Positions 31,971 to 44,740 of a stretch of DNA of 64,000 nt are shown here, in pieces. Below the pieces are notes generated by a model. It was not told the DNA's origin and made no database searches. It saw only the letters and a list, made by a program, of their open reading frames with translations. The stretch lies in the NCBI RefSeq assembly GCF_000340215.1, contig NW_006921533.1, forward strand, positions 3,522,273 through 3,586,272, written 5' to 3'. Position 1 is the first letter of the stretch, and each line of letters starts with the position of its first letter. The position numbers and the translations under genes were made by a program. The stretch is from Pseudocercospora fijiensis CIRAD86. Taxonomy: Eukaryota; Ascomycota; Dothideomycetes; Mycosphaerellales; Mycosphaerellaceae.

Positions 31971-34093
31971 ATGGATTCGGAATTTGCGACCGAGAGCACA
32001 CGCGCTCCGGGTGAAGCCAGCGACGAGCTGATTCGAGCAGAGAATGAGGCACTTGAAGCCAAACAGGAATCACAAGACCAAGACACGTCCATGATCGAAG
32101 ATGCCGAGGACGCCAAACCGCAGAACGATGATGTCGCAAAGCCAGCTGTCGAGGGGGGCGACGGTGCGCTGGTGTCAGACAACCCGCTGGACGCGCCTGA
32201 AGCTCCGGCACCGGAAAACGCAGAAGAAGCAGGCGAAGATGAAGAGATGGGTGACACGAAGGAGGGCACACCAGCGGTAGATGCGACAACACCTGCAGCA
32301 ACTACCAAGACGGCAGTAGAACAGTCGGCGCGGTCGAATCTGATTGATCAGAACCACGCCATCATCCTGCCCAGCTACAGCGCATGGTTCGACATGCACG
32401 AGATTCACAATCTGGAGCGAAAAGCGCTGCCGGAATTCTTCAACAACCGAAACCGCAGCAAAACGCCTGCTGTGTACAAGGATTATCGTGATTTCATGGT
32501 CAACACATACAGATTGAACCCGTCTGAATATCTGACTGTGACTGCATGCAGAAGAAATCTTGCTGGAGACGTGTGCGCAATCATGAGAGTCCATGCTTTC
32601 CTTGAGCAGTGGGGGCTCATCAATTACCAGGTTTGTGCATATGTACTCGCGATGAGCCTTGGACGAAGAGCTGATCAGATTTCCAGATTGACCCAGATAC
32701 AAGACCTTCAAACATTGGTCCGCCATTTACAGGCCACTTCAGAATCACCGCGGATACTCCTCGTGGCTTGCAGCCGCATCAGCCAGCTCCGGGAAGCACT
32801 GTCACACCCGGAAAGCCACATGCTGGGACTGACCGCCTTGCCAGCGCGGGTAAGGCCGACCTGAATCTGGAAGTGCGAAGGAACATCTATGATGACAAGG
32901 GTAAGGACGTTACCCCTGCAAAGACTGAAAGTAGCGAGGCCAATGGAGAGTCTGCGAAGGCATTAGAAGAGGGTCTGAAACAGGATGGAAAGCAGTACTT
33001 CTGCTATTCTTGTGGAAAGGATTGCACCCGTGTCCGTTATCACAATTCCAAGAATCCAGCTGCGACTGCCACAACGCCCAAACCAAGCAAGGACCAGCGC
33101 TATGATCTTTGCAGCCTTTGTTTCCAGGAAGGCCGCTTCCCAAGCAGCACAACCGCGGCAGACTACACAAAGCTTGAGAATGAATCGTACAGAAGTATTG
33201 GCGACAAAGAAAAGCCATGGGCAGACTCTGAGCTCCTACTGCTGCTAGAAGGCTTGGAAATGTTTGATGATAACTGGGAGTCAGTCGCCGATCACGTTGG
33301 CACGAGGACGAGGGAAGAATGCGTACTGAAGTTCCTTCAACTCGAAATCGAAGACAAGTATCTGGAAGAAACACCAGCCGCAAACTCTACCTCGGATCTT
33401 GCATACCTGTCTGGCGGCCGGCTGCCCTTCAGCCAGTTTGACAACCCGGTGATGTCAGTCATGGGCTTTCTCGCAGGACTCGCAGATCCCGCAACAACCG
33501 CAAAGGCTGCTGGCAAGAGCGTTGAAGAGGTTAAGAAGCAGCTCAAGTCCCGCATTGAGGCCGAAGCTTCTTCAGAAGCAGGCGCAGAAAAGGAGAAGGA
33601 GGGCACGACTCAACCTGAGGATGTCAAGGGTGAGAAAGACGATGTCATGGACGTTGACGACACTACCTCGCTTGCGACTAGGGAGCCACCGACCAGCCAT
33701 GACCTTCCAACCACAGCTCTTTCTCTGACCGCCGCTCGTGCTGCAGCTCTGGCTTCACATACCGAGCGACAGCTTACGAATCAAGTGTCTGCTGCGGTGA
33801 ATCTTCAGCTCCAGAAAATGGAGCTCAAGTTGCAGCAATTCTCTGAGATGGAGTCACTTCTTCAAGCAGAACGTCGCGAGGTCGAGCGTATGCGCCAGCG
33901 GCTGTTCCTGGACAGACTGCAATTTCGCAAGCGTGTGCGCGAGACTGAAGCAAAACTTGCAGGCATGAAGATCTCTGTGCCGCAAGGCGACAAGCTCTCG
34001 ATGGATCAGCCTGGCGCAGAAGGCAGCGCGGAAGGTAGCCAGTCCGAGTCATACCAAGACAACATGGATGGCTTCATGAAACATGAAATATAA
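31971..34093 (+). CDS. SWIRM/SANT chromatin-remodelling subunit, RSC8/SWI3-like
   Basis: A core scaffold subunit of the SWI/SNF and RSC remodellers. Two exons: 31971-32630 and 32687-34093, with a 56-nt intron (GTTTGT...TTCCAG), giving 688 aa. The splice joins LINYQ to [13 protein letters not shown], the conserved SWIRM end. Domains in order: an acidic low-complexity N-terminus (1-115); SWIRM (about 125-225, with [12 protein letters not shown] and [11 protein letters not shown]); a ZZ-like zinc module (about 324-365, [10 protein letters not shown]...CSLCF); SANT (about 398-445, [20 protein letters not shown] and [11 protein letters not shown]); and a C-terminal coiled coil (about 590-645) for dimerisation. 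All expected parts are present. Confidence 0.93.
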
Positions 34094-34780
34094 GTGGTCT
34101 CGGAGATATTAACGTAGAGGAATGGAGCTTGACACAACAAGTTAAACTTGTGCGAATCGCCAAACGAGGCCGCCTGGAGCAGCTCACTGGCTTTATCGCA
34201 GGGGCAACGGCTATCACAACGCAGAGGAAGCATTTCGACGCTGGCTCGACGTGAGCTAAACGACCTAGGTGTCATTCTTGATGGCATTGCTGCGGCGCTA
34301 GCGATGGACTCTAATTCGATGCGAGGGCCTGAAATACCGAAAAAGGTTCTAAACCTGTGCATGAATGGGATGAAGAGGGCAATTGCGCTTAGAGAGCCTT
34401 GTAAACTAGAAGCACGCTGAATGACACTGTTGAAGTAATGGAGATTGATATCTTCGTAAGCGTACGATATGCTCAAGTTGAGCGTGAAACGAAGAATGCT
34501 GCTGCTTTTATTGAACAATCTTGCCTTGTATGCACACAGCTTTATGAATGGCTATCAACGCGACGCCTCGATCGGTATGTCTGCGAATTATGAATTACGC
34601 CATGAAGTGACTGAAGTCGCGTCGCGGAAAGCTAAAGCAAAAAGTGTTGCCTCAGGTTGTCAGGGTCGTTCCTGCCTTATGCCAAGATCTCGGGCACAAC
34701 CGTCATTTCCCACAACGAACTCATCATCACTGCCGCTTTCTCTCCAAGACCAACGCACGTCACAAGAGAAGACCGCAAAC
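34094..34780. other. Intergenic region and leader of the ubiquitin-L40 gene
   Basis: About 690 bp between the RSC8-like stop and the split start codon of ubiquitin-L40. The last part is transcribed leader. CCGCAAACA|GTGAGT at 34773-34787 is the donor of an intron that begins right after the A of the start codon. Confidence 0.55.
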
Positions 34781-35424
<644 letters not shown>

Positions 35425-35672
35425 ATGAATCGCTTACCACGCACACTGGATGCTGGAGTTGCGGATGGTTGTTATTTCAAGCACAGGAAGTGGGAAATGC
35501 ACTGCATGTATTGAAGGTAGCGAAACCACCAGACGAATGACAGCATGAAAGACGAAACATCTGCTTTCCCACGGCGCTTCCCGACTCCAAAAACTGCCAC
35601 CAATCCCGTCCAGGCTCAAGGAGGATGACGGAAGTAGACAACATAAAGCAGGAATGCATTTCCATTGGCACT

Positions 35673-36758
35673 CTACAAATACTCCTTGATCGGCTTCGCC
35701 CATTCTGTGACCCGATCCCATACCTTTGCGTTCTCTGGCCACATGCTCTCGTGGCTAAAGTCAAACCAGCCGTCTCCCACGCCCAGGCCTCGAAATCTCG
35801 TCGGCTCGTCAACTCCAAAATAGACCTTGAAGGTCTGCACGAGCACATCGTCGTCCAGCTGCATGTGATCTCCGGGTGTTGTCTTGAACACCAATGCGCC
35901 ATTCTCATCTAGCTTCTTCAATCCAAGCCAATCATCTTTGTAGATACTCCTCTCCGCGAGAGGCGTGACCTTCCCGCTCGTAGCATTCACCTCAGCGAAC
36001 CAGCCTGACTCTTTCGGAATGACGGTCGTATCTTCTTCAAACACAAACATGACGAATTTCTCAATCTCCATCAGTCTCTGCTTATACGCCTCATTCTTCT
36101 GTCTTCTCTCATTGTTGATATCGGCGAGAAAGTTGCTATGTTCAAGGTAATCCTCACTGGGCTCTCCGGTCGTCTCGTTCACCGTTCTGAAATACTGAGC
36201 AGGCACAACATGCCCCTGCACGTAGTCCGACCAGGCATTGCCTTTCATCAATGCCACGGCGCCTTTGCAGAGTAAGTCCCAAGTCCCGCAAGCTTTGATA
36301 TCTGCAATCCCGTTGTGCTGCGATCCAAATGTGACCAAACTCCGCACCGACACAATTGGGCATGTCTCAATCAGTCCCCGAAGAAATTGTCCGCCTTGCG
36401 AGAAACCTAAAGCATCGACTCTCTTTCTTCCATCGTGGCTAAACGGCAGGTCCCTGTTCTCTTCTATGTCCTTGCAGACTTTGTCCAAGTGCTCTGTGAC
36501 GTTGCCAAAGAAGGTGGCTTTGGAGTCTTCGTCGCCTTCGTCGTCGATTCGGATGAAATAGGTATGGGTTCCTGGATTTACGGAAGCAGCAAGTTTGCCC
36601 ACGGATTGGAGGCCGTCTGCGTTGTAGCGGTCACCCAAACCGTGCCAGATCAGTAGCGGGAGGGGTTGTTGTGACGGTTCGGAGGTTGGGAATGCGGATG
36701 AGAAGGCTAGAAGAGAGAGACTGGTGGGAAGAGACAGGATTGCTGATATGGATTTCAT
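35673..36758 (-). CDS. Palmitoyl-protein thioesterase (PPT1-like)
   Basis: A lysosomal/vacuolar thioesterase that removes long-chain acyl groups from cysteines of S-acylated proteins. 361 aa in one exon. Residues 1-22 form a signal peptide (MKSISAILSLPTSLSLLAFS). The alpha/beta-hydrolase core starts PLLIWHGLGD (about 34-43). The nucleophile elbow GFSQGG carries Ser120; VTFGSQHNGIAD follows. The catalytic Asp is probably in FEEDTTVIP and the His in TTPGDHMQLD. Conserved Cys residues (CPIV, KACG) would form disulfides. The gene is convergent with ubiquitin-L40 and divergent from the TRM3-like gene, 227 bp away. Length and residues fit a functional enzyme. Confidence 0.93.
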   Translation of the reverse strand: MKSISAILSLPTSLSLLAFSSAFPTSEPSQQPLPLLIWHGLGDRYNADGLQSVGKLAASVNPGTHTYFIRIDDEGDEDSKATFFGNVTEHLDKVCKDIEENRDLPFSHDGRKRVDALGFSQGGQFLRGLIETCPIVSVRSLVTFGSQHNGIADIKACGTWDLLCKGAVALMKGNAWSDYVQGHVVPAQYFRTVNETTGEPSEDYLEHSNFLADINNERRQKNEAYKQRLMEIEKFVMFVFEEDTTVIPKESGWFAEVNATSGKVTPLAERSIYKDDWLGLKKLDENGALVFKTTPGDHMQLDDDVLVQTFKVYFGVDEPTRFRGLGVGDGWFDFSHESMWPENAKVWDRVTEWAKPIKEYL

Positions 36759-36985
36759 GCTCGTTGGCTAAGTCAAGAGATCTGTTGCTGTGTTGTGGTG
36801 GAAGTGGGAGGAGGCAAAGAGGTGATGATGCTGTTGGATGCGATTGCTCTGTGATTGGGAGTTCAAGAACGGACTTGACTCCGAAAAATAGCAGGGTGAT
36901 TCTTTCTTTCTGGCTGGACTGATGCACTACTCACCTCACTTGGTCTTTGCCGCCTCTCGATTGAGCAACTCGGATATCATGGCCA
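36759..36985. promoter_or_regulatory. Compact bidirectional promoter between PPT1 and TRM3-like genes
   Basis: Only 227 bp separate the two divergent start codons, so core promoters for both genes must lie here. No clear TATA box was noted. Confidence 0.6.
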
Positions 36986-39900
36986 ATGCGACGCTATCTC
37001 CCTCTTCAGACTACCCGGGCCCGTATTAGCTTCTGCACCATCAGACCAAGCGCTACAAGAGCATTCTCCATGACTGCAATCCAAAACCAGACTGCAGCTC
37101 TTCTGCTCGACCGCGTCGCAGAAGGTGACCGCGTCGAGCTGGTCCGAGATGTCGCCAAATCCTTAAATCTGCGCAGCAGCGTGGCCGATGTCAGCCTTGC
37201 TGTCGCTCTGGTTCAGCTGAAGATCGATGAAGATGCTAGGGACTCCATCACAAATCACGTTCTTTCCATCATCCAGGGTGGTGAGCAGGATCGCGTTGCC
37301 TCACTATGCTCAGAGTGTGACTGGCTTCGAAACAGAGTCTTGCGGAGCATTTGCAGTCATATCTCGCGACTAGCGAACACAGCTCAGCAGGATAGCACCA
37401 ATTGGCTTGCTGTGCCTTTGGCCTCAGCGGCTTTGCATGAGCTAGCGAACGGCCACGACCAAGCTACCGGCACTCTTGGTGCAGAGACCATCGAGCAGGC
37501 TATCCAGTATCTTGCCTTCGCAGAAAGACTCGTCAGTCCAGATTTCGAGGACCGAAAAGCAGATGCGTTGTTCAGAGCCTGTCTCGTTCTTGCAGGCGCC
37601 GCGTTTAGAGGACTGGCTACGCATGCCATGGAAGTCCTCTTCACATTGCTTCAATATAAGCCTCACCTGCTCAAGCAACTTCAGAGTGATTTATGGAGCC
37701 GCATTCTGGAGCTTGTGGAAGGCAAAAATGCTATGAGCCAGACCCTTGGCTACTCGCTCTGGCTCCGCTGGATTCTGTCAGGAATTACCGTCGACCCAAC
37801 CATCCTGAAGCAGGATCATTATTGGAACGCTCTGATAAAGGGCCTTCGACGGAATGACTCGGAACGTCGCAAATCCTCTCTCCAGGTTTTGCGTGCATCA
37901 GTCGATATCTGCACCGCGGAGCCTTCCCTAGCATACATTATCACAGCTGAAGCAAATTCCTCCGCATGTAAGTCTCTTGGAATCTAGTCAGGCTCCAGTG
38001 TTTTCCAAGGCTATATAATTGCCGTGTCATCACGCATGTGCCTGGTAGCCGAGCAGTAAGTATTGCCAGTAGCTGACAGGTAAGTAGCCATTGAGTCTGT
38101 TGGTAAGCAGTACATACGATTCTGCACTGTTTTTGAGACAATAGTACTTGGGCGCTACTTGAACCAAGTCCAAGAATGCGAGTCCGATCTTGACTACTTA
38201 GCGTCTGCAAGCTCCGCAGTGAAGCCTGCTTTTCTCTTTGCCCTGCTCGAATCTGCGCTAGACCAGAGAATGCAAGAGGCCAATCGGAAGTGGATTGGAT
38301 CATGGTGTCTGCGGTCTAATATCAGGACGGACGAGATTGAAGTTTTCATGGCTTTCCTTCGGAGCACATTACTGCCATGGGCGACGAGCGGATACTTATT
38401 TACCGCAACACTGAAACAGGCCAATGGAACCCTCAGGTGCGAGCACGGCGAAAGGCTGGCTACCTACGTCTCATCTGCATTGCTCAAGGACAGCCAAATG
38501 GCAAAGCACTTCATCGGAACAATTGCAGCCACTATACGAGCCAGACAGACTAACAGCTTTGCTTATTCCACAGTCTACCTTGTAGAAGGCATCGGACGTG
38601 CTCTCGACACCGACAGCACACTTCCAATTGACCTTTGTCATCTTGAGGACATACATGCTGCTGCAGGTTGGATTGGCCTTCCAGAAGTGGCGCGTGACCA
38701 TCTGCTGGCCAGGACCTGGAAGATGTGCTCTATAGTCCAGCAGAGAACGCCTGAGGCTAATACAAATGCATTCCTAAGCAAGGCTGCGACCGACTGGAAA
38801 ACGCTGCTTTCGAAGGCTGATTCTCTCGGCCCCGGGTCTTCTGTTCAGGTCGAAGGCTCAATCAGTGCACTATCACTAGCACCGTCGAAGCGAGATCTGA
38901 ACGAGAGGAGCGCTCACCAGAAGTGCGCCGACTTATTGGGGAGTCTCGACACTTTACAGGTAGCGCAGGTAGAAGACCGCCTGGATGATATCTGGAGTGA
39001 CCTTGAGTATCTTGAGTACCCCAAAGGTCTTTTGGCCGCCATACCGCTGGTGTTCATGAACTCAAAGTTGGTTGGCATGGCTTCCACTGCGCCAGATTCC
39101 TTCGTCGAATTAATCAAGAGCAAGATTGCTGCGCTTACACAGTTGGCTACAAGCAGATCTTATATGCTTCCTACGCTACTTGAGACACTTAGAGTTACAG
39201 TGCTAGCGAATCACATGTCTGCTTCACTTCTCGGTTCTGATGAGCTTGTTGCACATGTAGCGAGCCGTCCTCCCTCCGCGACAGTTGATGCTCAGCTTGA
39301 GGCCGCGGCGATTCCTGTCATACAAGGCATTTCTCCAGAGTTGCAAGCCTTTAACTACACTTTCTACTTCGGTCAGCCTGATGGGTACGGCATTGCGGTT
39401 CTCCTTGACCTTGTCTCTCGATTTCAAGCCATCGATATCAAGCTTGCACCAGAATTGTTCGACAAATTGCTTCAAAGATTCCTCAACCAGAAAACACCAC
39501 CACCTACTGTGAGCGCATGGAAGAAAGTTTTGCAACTACAAGTCATGCTACTATGTGCTGAACAGCACGTCCCGTACATCAGCCTTGACGAGGCCAGAAA
39601 GGTTCTGAAAACCCTGCACTACGTTCTTGCTATCGAGCCATTGCCACGATACAGGTATCTCTTCGAATGGATGATCGCTCGCACGTACATTCACCATCCG
39701 CAACTCCGGTCGACAATCTTTGAGGAGCTATCGACCAAGGACCATCATGGCAATCCTAAATTCTTGGCTTCTTTGATGAAAATTGGAGTGAACATCGCGA
39801 AGACCGAAAGCTCCAGCGAAGACTTTGCACTACAGCTAGCGACTGTCTTTGTACCATTAGCGGCTTCCAGTAAAGTTGTCATCCGGCACGAGGCTCAGTG

Positions 39901-40879
39901 GCAATTTGCACCCCTTCTTGACCACGCTCGCGCGAAACATTGGACAATGATCACCCAAAGCTCGGCCTTCGAAGCACTCGACGGCTTCATTCGCAGTCTC
40001 GAACGGTACGACGACCCGCCTGTGGAGAGGACTATTGACAAATTCGACCCCGTCAACGATCACAATCTTACTCACTTGGTGGAAGGACCATGGTGGGGAC
40101 TAGACAATGTCGAGCAGCGCCAGACTTCTCGCAAAGACTTTGTGTCTCTGTACGAACGTGACGATGCGAATGTCACCATTCCACCCTCCTGCATCCCTCT
40201 CGGTGACCCTCTGCCATCAGAAGGACGAGAAATTAACTCAACAAATCAACACACCATCGACCATGAAAGGCGCATGCTCCAAAACATTGACAACATCTCC
40301 CGTGCCCTTGGTTCAGGTGCCGCAGAACCCGACTCCGTAACCATTGCTCTGCAAACGAAAGGCGCAGGCTATCTCTCCAGCTCAAATCTCCGACAACGAC
40401 ATTCCAACCTCCTCGTGGTAGCCTCTCTGGTCGACAACCCGTACAACCTGGGCGGTCTCTCCCGCGTCAGCGAGATCTTCGGAGCAGGAGCTCTCTACCT
40501 CCCTTCGCCAACCGTGACTTCAAACAAAGACTTTCAGTCGGTGAGCGTAGCTTCGCATCTCCATATTCCACTCAAAGCACTTCTGGCGAAGGATCTGGAG
40601 AACTTTCTGGCGGAGAAGAAGCGAGAGGAAGGGTTTCGGGTTGTGGGGATTGAGCAGACCGATCGGTCAGTGTTGTTGGGAGATGAGGCATGTGTTCTGC
40701 CCGAGAAATGTATTTTGGTGATTGGCAGTGAAAGGGAGGGCATTCCAGCTATAGTGTTGAGCCTATGTGATCTGCTCGTGGAAATTCCACAGATAGGGAT
40801 CACGAGAAGTCTGAATGTGCAGACCGCGGCAGGGATTGTGCTTTGTGAATATGCGAAGCAATTCAGGAAGAAGATGTGA
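36986..40879 (+). CDS. TRM3/TARBP1-like tRNA (guanosine-2'-O)-methyltransferase
   Basis: A SpoU-family enzyme expected to methylate the 2'-O of G18 in tRNA. Two exons: 36986-37967 and 38145-40879, with a 177-nt intron (GTAAGT...CAATAG), giving 1,238 aa. The first ~1,080 residues are a helical-repeat-like region. The C-terminal SPOUT knot has motif 1 (VASLVDNPYNLGGLSRVSEI), motif 2 (LVIGSEREGIP) and motif 3 (GITRSLNVQTAAGIVLCEY), all with the conserved Asn, Arg, Glu and Ser-Leu-Asn residues. The first in-frame ATG adds a basic leader, MRRYLPLQTTRARISF, which could target mitochondria. A second ATG at 37070 (MTAIQNQTAA) would give a cytosolic form. The long single second exon has no disruption. 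Confidence 0.9.
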
Positions 40880-41244
40880 GGGATTCGCGAAGAAAGGAAA
40901 AAGTGGTGAATAGGTATGGTCGTTCAAGAGCTGGGATTGGCTTGGCTTGGCTTATTGCGGTGGTATCACAATGACTAAAATACAGACAGTCCAACGCCTG
41001 GCTATGCGTTCTTTTTTGCTGCTCACAACACCCTTCTAGCCCCTTCGTATGCTTCTCCTAATAACTTACAGCGAATACAATGGCTTGAAGGTGAGCTGCC
41101 GTTGGCCGTAGCTGTACATTTCATCTTACATGTTCTTCTCCTCATCAACCGCGAACACTTTCGGTCATTCGCATCTCCTCCTTGCATCTCCACAAGGTAC
41201 CATCCAATCCAAGCTGCAGTCATCTCCATTAATCAGCAGACCGC
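40880..41244. other. Intergenic region between convergent TRM3-like and EF-Tu genes
   Basis: 365 bp of 3' flanks of two convergent genes. No gene or clear terminator structure was recognised. Confidence 0.5.
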
Positions 41245-42671
41245 TTAGTCCAAGAGACGGGTGATGAGGCCAGTGGCAACTGTTCGTCCACCCTCACGTA
41301 CGTTGAATCGCTGACCCTGCTCAATGGCAAGTGGCTTGTGGATCTCGCAGACCATTTCGACGTTGTCGCCAGGCATGACCATCTTGTTCTCAGCAGCCTG
41401 TTCTGAACCCTCGGGCCAGCTCAAAGCAGCGGCCTCATCGGCAGTTCGGAGAAAGAGCTGTGGCTTATAGTTGTTTGCGAACCCAGTGTGGCGACCACCT
41501 TCTTCCTTGGTAAGGACGTACATGGAAGTCAAGAACTTCTTGTGAGACTTGGCAGTGCCTGGCAATGCAACAACCATACCACGCTGGACGTCCTCACGCT
41601 TGACACCACGAAGGAGCAGACCGGAGTTGTCACCAGCTTGCGATTGGTCGCAGGACTTCTTGAATGTCTCAATGTCGGTGACCTTGGTCTTGATAGGGGT
41701 CTTGTTCTTGCCAACGAGCTCGACTTCGGAATCCTTCTTGAGCACGCCACGCTCGACACGACCAGAGGCGACAGTTCCACGTCCTGGAATCGAGAAGACG
41801 TCCTCAACAGACATCAAGAATGGCTTGTCGAGGTCGCGCTCTGGGGTTGGGATCCATTCGTCAACAGCTGCGAGGAGATCATCGATCTTGGTCTCGCCAA
41901 TCTCCTTTTCACGGCCCTCAAGAGCGCAAAGTGCGGAACCCATGATGATTGGGGTTTCGTCACCCTCGAAGCCGTATGATGAAAGCAGCTCACGCATCTC
42001 CATCTCGACGAGCTCCAACATCTCCTTGTCCTCAACAGCATCGACCTTGTTGACGAAGACGACGATTCTCTTGACGCCGACCTGGCGGGCGAGCAGCAAG
42101 TGCTCTCTGGTCTGTGGCATCTGTCCATCGGAAGCAGCGACGACAATTATGGCACCATCCATGGATGCAGCACCAGTAATCATGTTCTTGATGTAATCAG
42201 CGTGACCGGGACAGTCGACGTGGGCATAGTGGCGGTTGTCGGTTTGGTATTCGATGTGTGCGGTCGAGATGGTGATACCACGTTTTCGCTCTTCGGGCGC
42301 CTTGTCAATTGCGCCATAGTCGAGGAAGTTGGCATAGCCCTTCTCTGCTTGTCGCTTGGTGATGGCGGCCGTCAATGTTGTCTGGGTTTCCATCAGTACG
42401 GCATCGCGTTGTATTGCCCCTACAGAGCCGTGTATTCATTCATTGGCCATGGCCGTGGAGAATCGGTTCCGCATACCTTTCCGTGATCGACGTGGCCGAT
42501 GGTACCGATGTTGACGTGCGGCTTGCTGCGCTCGAATACGGTGGCATATGTTCTCGCGGTGGCCGTTGCGGATGCGGCGAACTGGTACTGGGCGCTGTGC
42601 AGTGCGGTCTGGATGGGAGTTTGCGTGCGCAGGGCGCGAGAGGTGCGCATCAGCTTGGTAGCGAAAGACAT
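41245..42671 (-). CDS. Mitochondrial translation elongation factor Tu
   Basis: The GTPase that delivers aminoacyl-tRNA to the mitochondrial ribosome. Two exons: 42477-42671 and 41245-42381, with a 95-nt intron (GTATGC...ACCCAG), giving 443 aa. The intron sits exactly inside the P-loop, joining GHVDHGK to TTLTAAITK. Residues 1-43 are Arg/Ser/Ala-rich without acids, a typical mitochondrial presequence. GTPase motifs are GHVDHGKT (G1), RGITIS (G2), DCPGH (G3), NKVD (G4) and SAL (G5). Domain 2 and 3 signatures include [13 protein letters not shown]. The C-terminus [18 protein letters not shown] is the usual end of EF-Tu. It is divergent from the HIBCH-like gene. Confidence 0.96.
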
Positions 42672-43224
42672 GGTGGCACACTCTCTTCGCGCAGATGAAA
42701 AGAAAGGAAACAGGGATCAATGCAGACAGACAGACAGACGCGATACTCGACGCCGACGATATCGAATGCATATGCACTTGCATTTCACTTTTCGAAGCCG
42801 GAAACATTTCGCTTTCGCTTTCGCTTTCGTACCGTCTCGACAAAGTTGCCTCTCGCCAAAGAAGAAGCGAAGCGAAGCGAAGCTCTCCTCCGCTGCCAAT
42901 AATAATGCAATGCGATGTAATGCGGAGTGACGGAGATGCCTTTCTCATAGAACACCACTCCTCTCCCCCGCTGCCTGCACACACACACCCTCCTCTCCTG
43001 CTCAAAAGGAGCCCTTGTCAATTCGACTGCAGTCCTATCGCACGAATCGGCCTGGCCTGGTGATCGTATCGATACGCTTCTGCCGAGGTCTTGTACCTCA
43101 GCTCACATGCGGCCAAACTAGGGTTAGCTAGAGCCTTTCACATAATACAAGCTGCTCTGTCTGTGCATATCCAATGCTTCTACAAACCGCTTGCAGGAGG
43201 TGGGCGACCGCTAGACCAGCAGCA
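42672..43224. promoter_or_regulatory. Bidirectional promoter of two probable mitochondrial-protein genes
   Basis: 553 bp between the start codons of EF-Tu (-) and the HIBCH-like hydrolase (+). It carries low-complexity runs (CAGACAGACAGA near 42723, CGAAGCGAAGCG near 42867, TTTCGC repeats near 42810). No defined regulator site was identified. Confidence 0.55.
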
Positions 43225-44740
43225 ATGCCTCTGCGAGCCAAGATCCTCAGCCCGGCCATGCAGCAGAGCGCTGCAAGATCAGTGCGTCTACTTGTCCGGC
43301 TACCATCCTTACGCAACTGACTGACCACAGCTCACGTAGTTCACTTCCGTCTCAGAAATCAAAGAACAGCCCGGCGACGAACCCAATGATGTCGTGTTCG
43401 CCAAACAAGGCGGCCTTCGAAGTGCCACCCTCAATCGACCAAAGAAGCTCAATTCGCTGAATGGAAGTATGGCACGGAAGATAATCCCACGTCTTGCGGA
43501 ATGGAGTAGAAGTGAATTGGCCAGCGTGGTCGTGATCAAGGGTGAAGGAAGAGCTTTCTGTGCTGGAGGCGATGTGGCATGGCTCGCACAGAAGAACAGA
43601 GAAGGCAATAAGGGCCAGCAGGAGAGCAAGGACTACTTCGCTCTCGAATACAAGCTGGACCACCTTATCTCGACCTACAAGAAGCCATATGTTGCCTTCT
43701 TGGACGGCATAACCATGGGTGGAGGAGTTGGCCTATCGCTCCATGCACCCTTCCGGATAGCGACAGAGAACACAGTCTTCGCAATGCCCGAGACCACAAT
43801 CGGCTTCTTCCCAGATGTCGGAGCTTCATTCTTCCTTCCTCGGATGGACGGACAGCTTGGTCGATACCTGGCGTTGACATCGGAACAGCTCAAAGGTCCG
43901 AACGTCTTCTATGCCGGCATCGCAACACACTATCTGCACTCTTCCTCGCTACCTGATCTCGAAGCACGACTCGCCGAACTGCAATTCAAGGACTACGAGA
44001 CTCTCCAGCATCGCTACAAGATCATCAATTCCACCATCGAAGAGTTCGCAACCGGTCTTCCGCACGATCAGCCAATCTCTGCCCCGGTGGGCGGTAACAT
44101 CCGGCTAGCCATCGATTACGTCTTCCAGCCAGCCCATGAAACTATCGAGAAAATTTTCCACGAACTCGATGATTATGCTAGCATGTTGGAAGGGTCACGA
44201 GGCTACCCTGAAGTGCCTGAGTGGGCGGCTAAGACCAAGAAAACCATTCTTCAGAGGTCTCCCACATCGGTCAAGGTTACTCTTAGACAACTCCAGAAGG
44301 GTCGTGGCTGGTCTATCGCCGAGACTTTCCGCAAGGAGCATGCTATTGCAGCTAGATTTATGGAGCATCCCGACTTCATCGAGGGTGTCACGGCTTTGTT
44401 GGTCGACAAACCAAAACGTACACCGAACTGGAGTCCTGACTCTCTAGATAAGGTGTCGGAAGCCGATGTCGACAGCTTCTTCACCCACCGAACGGAATTC
44501 GATCTGCTTGGCAAAGAAGCAGGAAGCTCAGAGATAGACTACAAGGAGTATCCACATGCTTGGATAGGTTTGCCGGCAGAGGTTTCAGTACAGGAGAAAG
44601 TGAAGGGCTGGTCGCGAGAGCAGATTTTAGACCACTTCGTCAAGCAGACCAATGGAAAGCAGGGTGTGAGAGAAAAGGTGAGCGAGATCTTGGACAGGAA
44701 GTCTCGAGATGAAGGCGGCAGGCTACAGTGGGTACAATAG
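43225..44740 (+). CDS. 3-hydroxyisobutyryl-CoA hydrolase (crotonase family), probably mitochondrial
   Basis: Hydrolyses 3-hydroxyisobutyryl-CoA in valine breakdown. Two exons: 43225-43281 and 43340-44740, with a 58-nt intron (GTGCGT...CACGTAG), giving 485 aa. The acceptor was chosen because an in-frame TAG excludes the earlier CACAG. Exon 1 encodes a basic leader (MPLRAKILSPAMQQSAARS) that fits mitochondrial import. The crotonase core has NRPKKLNSLN, the oxyanion-hole pieces AFCAGGDVAWL and DGITMGGGVGLS, and the catalytic-Glu region FAMPETTIGFFPDVGASFFL. The C-terminal hydrolase-specific part has RGWSIAETFRKEH and FIEGVTALLVDKPKRTPNW. It is intact and matches HIBCH/EHD3 length. Confidence 0.93.

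Noticed and set aside
31642..32301. 219-codon minus-strand frame
   Set aside because: It is antisense to the first exon of the RSC8/SWI3-like gene and does not resemble a protein family.
42720..42902. Short open frames upstream of EF-Tu
   Set aside because: They arise from simple CAGA, CGAAG and TTTCGC runs in the divergent promoter.
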